Assembly (NCBI RefSeq): GCF_004331735.1
Contig: NZ_SJSO01000028.1
Span: forward strand, 4,699-68,698
Source: Pedobacter psychrodurus
GTDB lineage: Bacteria > Bacteroidota > Bacteroidia > Sphingobacteriales > Sphingobacteriaceae
DNA length: 64,000 nt
Direction of reading: 5' to 3'
The stretch's first letter is position 1, and every line of letters starts with the position of its first letter. Positions 28,035 to 35,218 of this stretch are shown here, piece after piece. The notes beneath the pieces are model-generated. The model made no database searches. It saw nothing but the letters and a program-made list of their open reading frames with translations, and was not told the origin of the DNA. The translations under genes and the position numbers were made by a program.

Positions 28035-28232
28035 TTAAACTTTTTTAACGTTTACTGCTTGTAAACCTTTTCTGCCTTCAGCTACTTCAAATTCTACGGT
28101 GTCGTTTTCTTTCAAGCTTTCGATTCCACCTAAAACATCTTTAAAATGTACAAATAAGTCTTTATTGTCTTCTTGTACAATAAATCCAAAGCCTTTTTGA
28201 GTGTTAAACCACTTAACTTTTCCGGTTGCCAT
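28035..28232 (-). CDS. Cold-shock protein (CspA family)
   Basis: 65 residues forming a single cold-shock domain: GKVKWFNTQKGFGFI (RNP1 KGFGFI), DLFVHF (RNP2) and the closing GLQAVNV strand. It binds single-stranded RNA/DNA as a chaperone. The upstream region (28233-28440) is AT-rich with no gene and probably carries the long 5' leader usual for csp mRNAs. A degenerate relative is at 42470-42685. Confidence 0.95.
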   Translation of the reverse strand: MATGKVKWFNTQKGFGFIVQEDNKDLFVHFKDVLGGIESLKENDTVEFEVAEGRKGLQAVNVKKV

Positions 28233-28440
28233 AAAAAAATAAAAAATTGTATAAAATAAATAAACGTTTTACGCTTTGATCAGCATTTCATTCAACCAAT
28301 TGCGTATTAATACAAGTATAACAACCAGTTTAAGCGTTAATATTGAAACAAAACTACCAAATATAATAATTTACGAATATAATGCAAGCCATTTCTAGCC
28401 ATTCAACAAGAATGTTGCGTTGCTAAATAAAATCGTCGAA

Positions 28441-29076
28441 TTATTTATTTGGTTGAGGCGTAGTACGTAAATATGGCTTAATTACTTTATGTCCTTTCGG
28501 AAATTTAGCCGGAATATCTTCCGTTTTAATACTATTTACTACAATTACATCTTCCCCGTCTTTCCAATCGGCTGGTGTAGCAACACTATAATTTGCGGTA
28601 AGTTGTAAAGAATCAATCACCCTTAACACTTCATTAAAATTTCTTCCAGTAGATGCCGGATAAGTAATGGTTAATTTCACCTTTTTATCGGGACTGATTA
28701 CGAACAACGAGCGAACGGTTAAAGTTTCAGATGCATTTGGGTGGATCATATCGTATAGATTAGCCACTGTTTTATCTGGATCGGCAATAATTGGGAATTC
28801 GACAGAAGTATTCTGCGTTTCGTTAATATCATTAATCCATCCTTTGTGCGACTCGGCAGAATCAACACTAAGCGCCAGAACTTTAACGTTTCGTTTTTCA
28901 AATTCACCTTTTAAAGCTGCAGTTCTACCCAGCTCTGTTGTACAAACAGGGGTATAATCGGCAGGGTGAGAAAATAACACTCCCCAGCTATCGCCTAAAT
29001 AATCGTAAAAATCTATTTCGCCAATGGATGTGTTGGCCTGGAAATTCGGTGCGGTATCGCCTAATCTTATACTCAT
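28441..29076 (-). CDS. 1-Cys peroxiredoxin (Prx6 type)
   Basis: 211 residues. The peroxidatic Cys is 45 in HPADYTPVCTTELG and no second Cys is present in the chain, so this is a true 1-Cys enzyme. The long C-terminal arm (DWKDGEDVIVV, FPKGHKVIKPYLRTT) is characteristic of the Prx6 branch. It reduces peroxides in the cytosol and the reductant is unknown. It is separated from the upstream protease gene by a strong terminator and so is probably expressed alone. Confidence 0.95.
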   Translation of the reverse strand: MSIRLGDTAPNFQANTSIGEIDFYDYLGDSWGVLFSHPADYTPVCTTELGRTAALKGEFEKRNVKVLALSVDSAESHKGWINDINETQNTSVEFPIIADPDKTVANLYDMIHPNASETLTVRSLFVISPDKKVKLTITYPASTGRNFNEVLRVIDSLQLTANYSVATPADWKDGEDVIVVNSIKTEDIPAKFPKGHKVIKPYLRTTPQPNK

Positions 29077-29173
29077 GATATTATTAATTTAAATTTGACT
29101 AAAACAAATCTAAACAATAGTATAGTAAATACATAGATTTAATATTAATTTAAGACCTCCGAATTACAATTCC

Positions 29174-29208
29174 AATAAAAAACCCTGAAGAAGCAATCTT
29201 CAGGGTTT
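29174..29208 (-). terminator. Rho-independent terminator of the sigma-protease operon
   Basis: On the minus strand AAACCCTGAAGA and TCTTCAGGGTTT form a 12-bp stem with a 5-nt loop and a run of T. It lies about 30 nt past the protease stop codon. Confidence 0.88.
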
Positions 29209-29239
29209 AAAAATATTAATTTGTTTGGGGGTGTTACAT

Positions 29240-30334
29240 TTAGTAGGCTTTTATCATAAATACATAATCTTGTATTTTTTCGATCTGTTTGGTACGTTTT
29301 AAACCAGACAGCAAGCTTTTTTTATTGACAGAAAGCTTATTTACGCCTAATGAATCTTGAGGAATGGCCCTCATAGCCTCTAAAATATATTTTGATTTAA
29401 TGGCAAAGGCTGCGCCTTCTGTCTGATCTGGCTTGCCACTAATAATACCCACCAAATTCCCGTTATTATCTAAAATTGGGCCACCGCTATTACCTGGATT
29501 AACTGAAATAGCTACCTGATACTGAGTGGTATCACCAATAAAACCATTTTTAGAACTCACGTAACCCTCTCCAAGTACAGCATCATCTTTTGGATAACCT
29601 AAAGTGTATACAATTTCACCAATGTTACTTGTAGTTCTTTTAATGGTATAAGGAATAGAAGATAAGTTACTAAAGTGTTTATCGTTTATTTTAAGAATTG
29701 CGATATCGTTTTGAGGATCTGTATAAACCGATTTTACCTTAAAAGATTCTCCTTTACTGTTTTGCACATATAAAGAATCAGCGCCATTAATAATATGCAG
29801 GTTAGTTAAAATGTAACCATTTGTAGAAATGGCAAAACCAGTACCACCAAAACTATTCTGAATATTTGGTTTATCAGAAGTTGTATTATTATGCTTAATT
29901 TTTCTGATTAAGCTATTTTGTGTTTTAATAGCATTATTTACCTGATTACTTAACTGCCTGTACCGCTCTGCCTGTTTAGTATTATGTTGAATAGAGTAAA
30001 TAGAAACCAAAGAGAGTACAATGAAAGATGCTGCTACCGCAATTGCAGATTTATGCTTGCGCCACAATTGAACCACACGTGAAGGATGAGGCCTAAGTGT
30101 AGAAGCCAAACCTTCCACATCAATCTCTGAATGAATCTCGTTTAATTGATCTTTTAAGCGCAACTGCTCAGCAAATATTCCCATAGATTCTAAAAAGAAC
30201 TTATGCGAAACTACTTTATGATCTACTGTGGCATCATTACGACGTAACTGTTCCAAGGCTTCAGTTTCCTGTGCATTAAGTTTACCTAAAAGATAATCTT
30301 CAATAATTGCATCTAACTCCAAATCGTTTCTCAT
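29240..30334 (-). CDS. Membrane-bound anti-sigma-like/trypsin-like serine protease fusion
   Basis: 364 residues in three parts. Residues 1-95 are cytoplasmic and resemble Bacteroidota anti-sigma N-termini (IIEDYLLGKLNAQETEALEQL, then helices). Residues about 96-116 are one transmembrane segment. Residues about 120-150 are a short coiled linker and 160-330 an HtrA-like trypsin domain with a complete triad: His 180 (GYILTNLH), Asp 210 (DPQNDIAIL) and Ser 283 (NPGNSGGPIL). No PDZ domain follows. The topology puts the protease in the periplasm. It starts 6 nt after the ECF sigma gene, so it is a plausible cognate anti-sigma with built-in protease. The anti-sigma role is inference. Confidence 0.8.
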   Translation of the reverse strand: MRNDLELDAIIEDYLLGKLNAQETEALEQLRRNDATVDHKVVSHKFFLESMGIFAEQLRLKDQLNEIHSEIDVEGLASTLRPHPSRVVQLWRKHKSAIAVAASFIVLSLVSIYSIQHNTKQAERYRQLSNQVNNAIKTQNSLIRKIKHNNTTSDKPNIQNSFGGTGFAISTNGYILTNLHIINGADSLYVQNSKGESFKVKSVYTDPQNDIAILKINDKHFSNLSSIPYTIKRTTSNIGEIVYTLGYPKDDAVLGEGYVSSKNGFIGDTTQYQVAISVNPGNSGGPILDNNGNLVGIISGKPDQTEGAAFAIKSKYILEAMRAIPQDSLGVNKLSVNKKSLLSGLKRTKQIEKIQDYVFMIKAY

Positions 30335-30340
30335 TTCAAA

Positions 30341-30907
30341 TTATGGTTGAAAAAATATTTTCTTTAACCTTTGCAGGCATTTATATTTCTGCGTTTTTGC
30401 ATTATCGGTATTGGTATAGCCGAACTTTTCGCAGATATCCTGCATGGATAAATTGTGGATATAAAAATCCTGAATAATGGTTTTACAAGGTTCACCCAGA
30501 TGATCGAGTGCTGATTGCATTTTTACAAAAGCAGCATCTTTCTCTTCGTGGTGCTCTACATCTTCCTCAACAGCAAATACATCTTCATAATCGGTAATAC
30601 TACCGGTCTTTTTACTGTTTAGGCTAAGTTTTTTTAGCCAAATACGCCTACAAACCGAATAAATATAGGTTTTCAGTTTGCTGCTGAGCTCAAAATTACC
30701 CTCCTTAATTTTGTTATATAAAATTATTATGGCTTCTTGATAAACATCTTTTGCATCATCTTCATCACCGTTATTATTCAGGATAAACTGCAAAACCATC
30801 GCGTAATAAGCCTTGTATAACTTGTTAAGTGTATCTTCTGAGTTATTTAGAATACCTAAAATAACCTCTCTATCTGTTGGAACTGAACTCTTTAAACTGT
30901 TATTCAC
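30341..30907 (-). CDS. ECF-type RNA polymerase sigma factor
   Basis: 188 residues starting at GTG. Region 2 (about 26-95, LYKAYYAMVLQFILNNNGDEDDAKDVYQEAIIILY) and region 4 (about 130-186, LGEPCKTIIQDFYIHNLSMQDICEKFGYTNTDNAKTQKY) are both visible, with an acidic linker between. Two GGGTTAC-N16/17-TATTAA motifs lie upstream on its strand. The nearer one overlaps the GTG, so it would start transcription inside the gene, and the distal copy (30979-31008) is the better promoter. The gene is followed by the membrane protease. Confidence 0.9.
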   Translation of the reverse strand: MNNSLKSSVPTDREVILGILNNSEDTLNKLYKAYYAMVLQFILNNNGDEDDAKDVYQEAIIILYNKIKEGNFELSSKLKTYIYSVCRRIWLKKLSLNSKKTGSITDYEDVFAVEEDVEHHEEKDAAFVKMQSALDHLGEPCKTIIQDFYIHNLSMQDICEKFGYTNTDNAKTQKYKCLQRLKKIFFQP

Positions 30908-30909
30908 TA

Positions 30910-30939
30910 GTTAATACATTTTTCGATAAATAGTAACCC
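30910..30939 (-). promoter_or_regulatory. GGGTTAC-N16-TATTAAC motif, proximal to the sigma gene
   Basis: On the minus strand GGGTTAC (30933-30939) and TATTAAC (30910-30916) are 16 nt apart, the same geometry as before the lipoprotein genes. The second block ends 2 nt before the GTG start, so as a promoter it would produce a 5'-truncated message. It may instead be a regulatory site, or the start may be elsewhere. Confidence 0.5.
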
Positions 30940-30978
30940 AATATTAGACAAAAAAATATTTATAGCCACTATAATTGC

Positions 30979-31008
30979 TTAATACAAACTTAAAGCAAAC
31001 AGTAACCC
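30979..31008 (-). promoter_or_regulatory. GGGTTAC-N17-TATTAA motif, candidate ECF promoter of the sigma operon
   Basis: GGGTTAC (31002-31008, minus strand) and TATTAA (30979-30984) are 17 nt apart. The spacer differs entirely from those on the other strand, which argues that the two blocks are conserved for function. A TAAGTTTG (30985-30992) inside it could also serve the housekeeping sigma. Confidence 0.55.
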
Positions 31009-31038
31009 AAGCAGCGATAAAAAATATTTTAACTTTTT

Positions 31039-31079
31039 TTGTAAATTTTCGGGTTACCTTTTTACCTTTGCGGCATTAA
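31039..31079 (+). promoter_or_regulatory. Overlapping housekeeping and GGGTTAC-type promoters of lipoprotein gene 1
   Basis: TTG (31039-31041), 21 nt, TACCTTTG (31063-31070) matches the general Bacteroidota promoter. Overlapping it, GGGTTAC (31051-31057), 16 nt, CATTAA (31074-31079) matches the shared two-block motif. Only copy 1 of the three genes has both. Confidence 0.6.
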
Positions 31080-31110
31080 TAAGAAATTAATTACTTAAAA
31101 AAATTCAAAA

Positions 31111-31329
31111 ATGAAAAATGCATTCAAATTAGGCTTTTTAGCTTTAGCTTTATCTTTATCAGTTGTTGCTTGTAACTCAGAAAAAAAAGCTGAAGGTGCT
31201 GATACAACTTTAACTGATTCTTCTACTATCGTTACTGATACTACTGCAAAAGATACTACAGTTAAAGATTCTACAGTAAAAGATACTACTGTAAAAACTA
31301 CTACAACTACAGAAGAAGTTAAACACTAG
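31111..31329 (+). CDS. Small Thr/Asp/Lys-rich lipoprotein, copy 1
   Basis: 72 residues. A lipoprotein signal (MKNAFKLGFLALALSLSVVAC, Cys 21) is followed by a low-complexity tail of DTT/DST and VKDTT units ending EEVKH. The mature protein is probably disordered and anchored to the envelope by its lipid. Two near copies follow at 31477 and 31825, each with its own promoter motif and terminator. Position opposite an ECF sigma/protease pair suggests the three are its targets. Function is unknown. Confidence 0.85.
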   Translation: MKNAFKLGFLALALSLSVVACNSEKKAEGADTTLTDSSTIVTDTTAKDTTVKDSTVKDTTVKTTTTTEEVKH

Positions 31330-31344
31330 TCTAACTTTACTTAT

Positions 31345-31389
31345 AAAAAAGGGCTTTGAAGATATCTTCAAAGCCCTTTTTATTTTTTT
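31345..31389 (+). terminator. Terminator of lipoprotein gene 1
   Basis: AAAAAGGGCTTTGAAGAT and ATCTTCAAAGCCCTTTTT form a fully self-complementary palindrome with a following T-rich run. It insulates copy 1 from copy 2. Confidence 0.9.
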
Positions 31390-31410
31390 TACATTTTTTT
31401 TTATTTTCTT

Positions 31411-31440
31411 GGGTTACCTTTTTAAATAATAGGTATTAAC
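31411..31440 (+). promoter_or_regulatory. GGGTTAC-N16-TATTAAC motif before lipoprotein gene 2
   Basis: GGGTTAC (31411-31417) and TATTAAC (31434-31440) with a 16-nt spacer, 36 nt before the ATG. No TAnnTTTG box is seen, so this copy supports the idea that the two-block motif itself is the promoter. Confidence 0.6.
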
Positions 31441-31476
31441 AGGTAAATTAATTAATTACTTAAAAAATACTCAAAA

Positions 31477-31695
31477 ATGAAAAATGCATTCAAATTAGGC
31501 TTTTTAGCTTTAGCTTTATCTCTATCAGTTGTTGCTTGTAACTCAGAAAAAAAAGCTGAAGGTACTGATACAACAGCTACAGATTCTTCAACTATCGTTA
31601 CTGATACAACTGCAAAAGACACTACAGTTACAGATTCTACAGTAAAAGATACTACTGTAAAAACTACTACAGAAAAAACTGAAGTTAAACACTAG
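31477..31695 (+). CDS. Small Thr/Asp/Lys-rich lipoprotein, copy 2
   Basis: 72 residues with the same signal and lipobox as copy 1 (SVVAC, Cys 21). The tail differs at a few places (TDTTATDSS, VTDSTV, TTTEKTEVKH). Differences are concentrated in the repetitive tail, while the first 30 codons are almost identical in DNA, consistent with recent duplication. It has its own promoter motif and terminator and is therefore an independent transcription unit. Confidence 0.85.
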   Translation: MKNAFKLGFLALALSLSVVACNSEKKAEGTDTTATDSSTIVTDTTAKDTTVTDSTVKDTTVKTTTEKTEVKH

Positions 31696-31712
31696 TCTAA
31701 CTTAATCATAAG

Positions 31713-31748
31713 AAAAACCTCCCGATGTAAAATCGGGAGGTTTTTTTA
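31713..31748 (+). terminator. Terminator of lipoprotein gene 2
   Basis: AAAAACCTCCCGAT (31713-31726) and ATCGGGAGGTTTTT (31732-31745) form a 14-bp stem with a 5-nt loop and T tract. Its sequence is unrelated to the terminators of copies 1 and 3. Confidence 0.92.
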
Positions 31749-31764
31749 TTTTATTTAAAAAAAC

Positions 31765-31794
31765 GGGTTACCTTTTTACATTTTACGTATTAAC
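31765..31794 (+). promoter_or_regulatory. GGGTTAC-N16-TATTAAC motif before lipoprotein gene 3
   Basis: GGGTTAC (31765-31771) and TATTAAC (31788-31794) with a 16-nt spacer, 30 nt before the ATG. A TACATTTT inside is a weak match to the housekeeping -7 box. Confidence 0.6.
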
Positions 31795-31824
31795 AGTAGA
31801 TAGTAACCTAAAACAAAAATCAAA

Positions 31825-32046
31825 ATGAAAAATGCATTCAAATTAGGCTTTTTAGCCCTAGCTTTATCTTTAACAGTTGCTGCTTGTGGCGAATCAGGTA
31901 AAAAAGCTGATGGCGCTGATACGACAGTTACAGATTCTTCAACTATTATTACAGACACAACTGCTGTTGATACTACTGTAAAAGATTCTACAGTGAAAGA
32001 TACTACTGTAAAAGCTACTACAACTACAGAAGAAGTAAAACACTAA
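31825..32046 (+). CDS. Small Thr/Asp/Lys-rich lipoprotein, copy 3
   Basis: 73 residues, most diverged of the three. The signal is the same (ALALSLTVAAC, Cys 21), but the mature start reads GESGKKADGAD instead of NSEKKAEGAD. The tail keeps the DTTVKDSTVKDTTVK pattern and ends EEVKH. Own promoter motif and terminator. Its conservation of lipobox, tail and EEVKH end despite drift suggests the protein is under selection. Confidence 0.85.
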   Translation: MKNAFKLGFLALALSLTVAACGESGKKADGADTTVTDSSTIITDTTAVDTTVKDSTVKDTTVKATTTTEEVKH

Positions 32047-32066
32047 TTTATTTCACAAATTTTTAT

Positions 32067-32099
32067 AAAAAAGGCCTTAGAAATTCTATGGCCTTTTTT
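32067..32099 (+). terminator. Terminator of lipoprotein gene 3
   Basis: AAAAAAGGCC and GGCCTTTTTT arms around a 13-nt partly paired loop, with a T tract, about 20 nt after the stop codon. Confidence 0.85.
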
Positions 32100-32148
32100 A
32101 TTTATATTAATTTCTAGGAATCAAGACCTTAAAATCCATCAATTGTAG

Positions 32149-32156
32149 TAAATTTG
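32149..32156 (+). promoter_or_regulatory. -7 box of purB
   Basis: TAAATTTG followed by CGGC matches TAnnTTTG, 22 nt before the purB ATG. No TTG is found at the right distance upstream. Confidence 0.45.
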
Positions 32157-32178
32157 CGGCAAAAATATAATCCGCATA

Positions 32179-33525
32179 ATGAATTTAACATCACTACAGG
32201 CTATTTCACCAGTTGATGGTCGTTACAGAAAAACAACCGAAAGTTTAGCTGCTTACTTTTCTGAAGAAGCCTTAATCAAATACCGTGTTTTTGTAGAAAT
32301 TGAATATTTTATCGCGCTTTGCGAAATCAACTTGCCTGGCTTAGAAAATTTTGACCGAAATCTTTATGCTGAATTACGCAAAATCCACGAAAATTTCTCA
32401 GAAGTTGATGCTTTAGAAATTAAAGAAACTGAAAAAGTGACCAATCATGATGTTAAAGCGGTTGAATATTTTATCAAAAGTAAATTCGACATCTTATCAC
32501 TTCAAAACTATAAAGAGTTTATCCACTTTGGCTTAACCTCACAGGATATTAATAACACCGCCATCCCATATTCAATAAAACTGGCGTTGAATGATAGTTA
32601 TTATCCGGCAATTAACACTTTAATTGAAAAGATAAATGCACTGGCAACAGAATGGAAGGATATTCCGATGCTGGCACATACGCACGGGCAACCTGCCTCT
32701 CCTACCAAATTAGGTAAAGAGTTTTTGGTTTTCGCAGAACGTTTGGCTATTCAGGTAGAAAGTTTAAAAACCATTCCAAACAGCGCGAAGTTTGGTGGTG
32801 CCACAGGAAATTTTAATGCACACCATATTGCTTACCCTGAAGTAAATTGGGTTAATTTTTCGAATCAGTTTGTTAATGAGACTTTGGGCCTAACACGTGC
32901 ACAACATACTACACAAATTGAACATTACGATCAATTTGCAGCGCAATGTGATGCATTAAAACGTATAAATAATATTATTATAGATTTAGACAGAGATATC
33001 TGGACGTATATTTCTAAAAACTATTTCAAACAGAAAATCAAAGCCGGAGAGATTGGCTCATCGGCTATGCCACATAAGGTTAACCCAATCGATTTCGAAA
33101 ATGCTGAAGGAAATGCAGGAATTGCCAATGCTTTATTCGAGTTTTTCGCGGCCAAATTACCAATATCTCGTTTACAGAGAGACTTAACAGACTCTACTGT
33201 TTTAAGAAACGTAGGTGTTCCTTTTGGACATACCTTAATTGCCATTAATTCTACGCTACGCGGATTAAACAAAATTTTATTAAATGAAGCTGCTTTACAT
33301 GCCGATTTAGACGATAACTGGGCAGTTGTTGCCGAGGCTATTCAAACGGTGTTAAGAAGAGAGAACTACCCTAACCCTTACGAAGCCTTAAAAGAATTAA
33401 CCCGAACAAATTCAAAAATCAATGCAGCAAGTATTGCCGAGTTTATTGAAGGCTTAGCAGTTTCTGAAGCTGTTAAAGTGCAATTAAGAACGATTACACC
33501 TTTCAATTATACTGGCGTTTTCTAG
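32179..33525 (+). CDS. purB: Adenylosuccinate lyase
   Basis: 448 residues of the fumarase/aspartase superfamily. It opens LTSLQAISPVDGRYR and carries EKVTNHDVKAVEYF, THGQPASPTKLGKE, TTQIEHYDQ and the signature loop GSSAMPHKVNPIDFENAEGN near 295. It cleaves adenylosuccinate and SAICAR in purine synthesis, releasing fumarate. Length is normal for the bacterial PurB form with the SPVDGRY start. The Nfu gene follows 87 bp later in the same direction with its own -7-like box. Confidence 0.97.
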   Translation: MNLTSLQAISPVDGRYRKTTESLAAYFSEEALIKYRVFVEIEYFIALCEINLPGLENFDRNLYAELRKIHENFSEVDALEIKETEKVTNHDVKAVEYFIKSKFDILSLQNYKEFIHFGLTSQDINNTAIPYSIKLALNDSYYPAINTLIEKINALATEWKDIPMLAHTHGQPASPTKLGKEFLVFAERLAIQVESLKTIPNSAKFGGATGNFNAHHIAYPEVNWVNFSNQFVNETLGLTRAQHTTQIEHYDQFAAQCDALKRINNIIIDLDRDIWTYISKNYFKQKIKAGEIGSSAMPHKVNPIDFENAEGNAGIANALFEFFAAKLPISRLQRDLTDSTVLRNVGVPFGHTLIAINSTLRGLNKILLNEAALHADLDDNWAVVAEAIQTVLRRENYPNPYEALKELTRTNSKINAASIAEFIEGLAVSEAVKVQLRTITPFNYTGVF

Positions 33526-33583
33526 TCAAATTAAATTGACGTTAAGCAGACAGCTAACAAAGGTTTTATTAGTGAGTAATTGT

Positions 33584-33591
33584 TAATTTTG
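33584..33591 (+). promoter_or_regulatory. -7 box of the Nfu gene
   Basis: TAATTTTG matches TAnnTTTG, 21 nt before the ATG. The -33 TTG is not evident. Confidence 0.35.
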
Positions 33592-33612
33592 TTTATTCAA
33601 ATTGATTAAGAC

Positions 33613-34164
33613 ATGACGATTAACGTATATACAGAACAAACTCCAAATCCAGCTACCATGAAATTCATGGTAAACAAGCTGTTAATAAATGGCAGTGAGG
33701 ATTTTGCGACTAAAGAAAGTGCAGAACAATCGCCGTTTGCGAAAGAGTTATTTAAGTTCAACTTTGTTTCTGGCGTTTTTTTCGCCAGCAATTTTGTTAC
33801 CATTACCAAAACAGATGATGCAGAATGGGCTGATATTGAAGCCATTTTAAAAGAATTTGTTAAAGGAGCTGTTGAATCTGAATTAAAAATTAAAGAAGTA
33901 ACTACCGAAGAAGCACCTGCTTTTGAAGGTACAGAAACTGAGATTAAAATCCAGCAGATTCTGCACGATTATGTACGTCCAGCTGTTGAACAGGATGGTG
34001 GTGCAATTACTTACAAATCTTTTGATGAAGGTGTGGTTACCGTAGAGCTACGTGGTTCTTGCAGTGGTTGTCCGTCTTCTACCATTACGCTTAAATCTGG
34101 TATCCAAAACTTATTACAGAGAATGGTACCGGAAGTTACAGAAGTAGTTTCTGAAGCGCTTTAA
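33613..34164 (+). CDS. NifU/Nfu-family iron-sulfur scaffold protein
   Basis: 183 residues in two parts. An Nfu N-terminal domain (about 3-90, YTEQTPNPATMKFMVNK, SPFAKELF) is followed by a NifU C-terminal domain (about 108-180) with the cluster-binding CxxC at Cys 150 and Cys 153 (LRGSCSGCPSS). It delivers Fe-S clusters to apo-proteins in the cytosol. The two-domain form resembles mitochondrial Nfu1 and is usual in Bacteroidota. Confidence 0.95.
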   Translation: MTINVYTEQTPNPATMKFMVNKLLINGSEDFATKESAEQSPFAKELFKFNFVSGVFFASNFVTITKTDDAEWADIEAILKEFVKGAVESELKIKEVTTEEAPAFEGTETEIKIQQILHDYVRPAVEQDGGAITYKSFDEGVVTVELRGSCSGCPSSTITLKSGIQNLLQRMVPEVTEVVSEAL

Positions 34165-34194
34165 AATTGTGCATTTTTCATAGTACATATAGTG

Positions 34195-34226
34195 AAAAGG
34201 TCCCGATGAGAATTGGGACCTTTTTT
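34195..34226 (+). terminator. Rho-independent terminator after the Nfu gene
   Basis: AAAAGGTCCC and GGGACCTTTTTT form the stem, with a short AT-rich loop region, about 30 nt after the stop codon. Confidence 0.9.
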
Positions 34227-34238
34227 ATGCTTCTTTTC

Positions 34239-34350
34239 GTCATCTCGATCCGATAGCTATCGGATGAAGTGCAACGAAATGGAGAGATCTATATCTAGAA
34301 TAGATTTCTCCTCCAAAGGAGCTCCTTCGGAGCACTGCGGTCGAAATGAC
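34239..34350. repeat. 112-bp palindromic MITE/REP-like element
   Basis: Ends GTCATCTCGATCCG and CGGTCGAAATGAC are imperfect reverse complements. Inside are CCGATAGCTATCGG and GGAGCTCC palindromes. Length and termini match the 20132-20247 element. It sits between the convergent Nfu and inositol monophosphatase genes. Confidence 0.65.
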
Positions 34351-34370
34351 GATCTGCGAGGATACTTCTA

Positions 34371-35159
34371 CTAAAAATACTGCTTAATCGCAGTCAACAT
34401 TTCAGCAGTAAGTTTACCATTGGTAGCCAAGATCTCTCTTTTGGTGAAATATTCATTTCCACCCGAAAAATCATATACCTCTCCTCCTGCCTGCTGCACG
34501 ATAAAGCATCCAGCTGCAAAATCCCACTGTTGTAGATTGTATTCGAAAAAGGCATCGAAACGGCCACAGGCGGTATATACCAAATCGATCGCTGCTGCAC
34601 CAATTCTACGTACACCGTGGCTTTTCTGCATCATTTCTGTCAATAATTTTAGATATTGAGGCTGTTTATCAAACTGATAATATGGAAAGCCTGTTGCCAA
34701 CAAACTTGATTTTAGATCAGGATTAGTTGAAACCTTGATTTCTTTCTTATTCATAAAAGCAAGTCCGCCTTTATGCGAATAAAACATCTCTCCTCTATTT
34801 AATTCGTAAACTACACCAATAACAGGCACGCCATCTTCATAAAGCGCTACGCTTATACCGTAAGTCGGAATACCGTGGATAAAGTTAGTTGTACCATCTA
34901 AAGGATCGATGATCCAGGTAAAGGTTTTACCTATACGGCTAATGGTTTTCTCTTCGGTTATAAAACCAGCATCGGGAATTAATTTTTCTAGATTTTGAAC
35001 CAGTTTCTGCTCTGCCGTTTTATCAACATAAGAAACCATATCGTTTAACCCCTTATATTCAATTTTTTGGGCATCAAATTGCATTGCTTCTTTGCGGATA
35101 AAGTTTCCGGTAAGCTTTACAATAGAGATTACCTTATTGCATAATAATTCGTAATTCAT
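34371..35159 (-). CDS. Inositol monophosphatase family protein
   Basis: 262 residues with the metal-dependent phosphatase motifs: Glu 69/70 in FITEEKT, IIDPLDGTTNFIHG (Asp 85, Asp 88) and WDFAAGCFIVQQAGG near 212. It hydrolyses inositol or related sugar phosphates in the cytosol. SuhB-type and CysQ-type roles cannot be separated here, although the sequence is closer to SuhB. It follows lgt in the same direction after 59 bp. Confidence 0.93.
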   Translation of the reverse strand: MNYELLCNKVISIVKLTGNFIRKEAMQFDAQKIEYKGLNDMVSYVDKTAEQKLVQNLEKLIPDAGFITEEKTISRIGKTFTWIIDPLDGTTNFIHGIPTYGISVALYEDGVPVIGVVYELNRGEMFYSHKGGLAFMNKKEIKVSTNPDLKSSLLATGFPYYQFDKQPQYLKLLTEMMQKSHGVRRIGAAAIDLVYTACGRFDAFFEYNLQQWDFAAGCFIVQQAGGEVYDFSGGNEYFTKREILATNGKLTAEMLTAIKQYF

Positions 35160-35218
35160 AGCTATTTAACAACAAAACACAGCTGTTGTTGGATTTTAAA
35201 TGAACTTATAAGTAAAAT

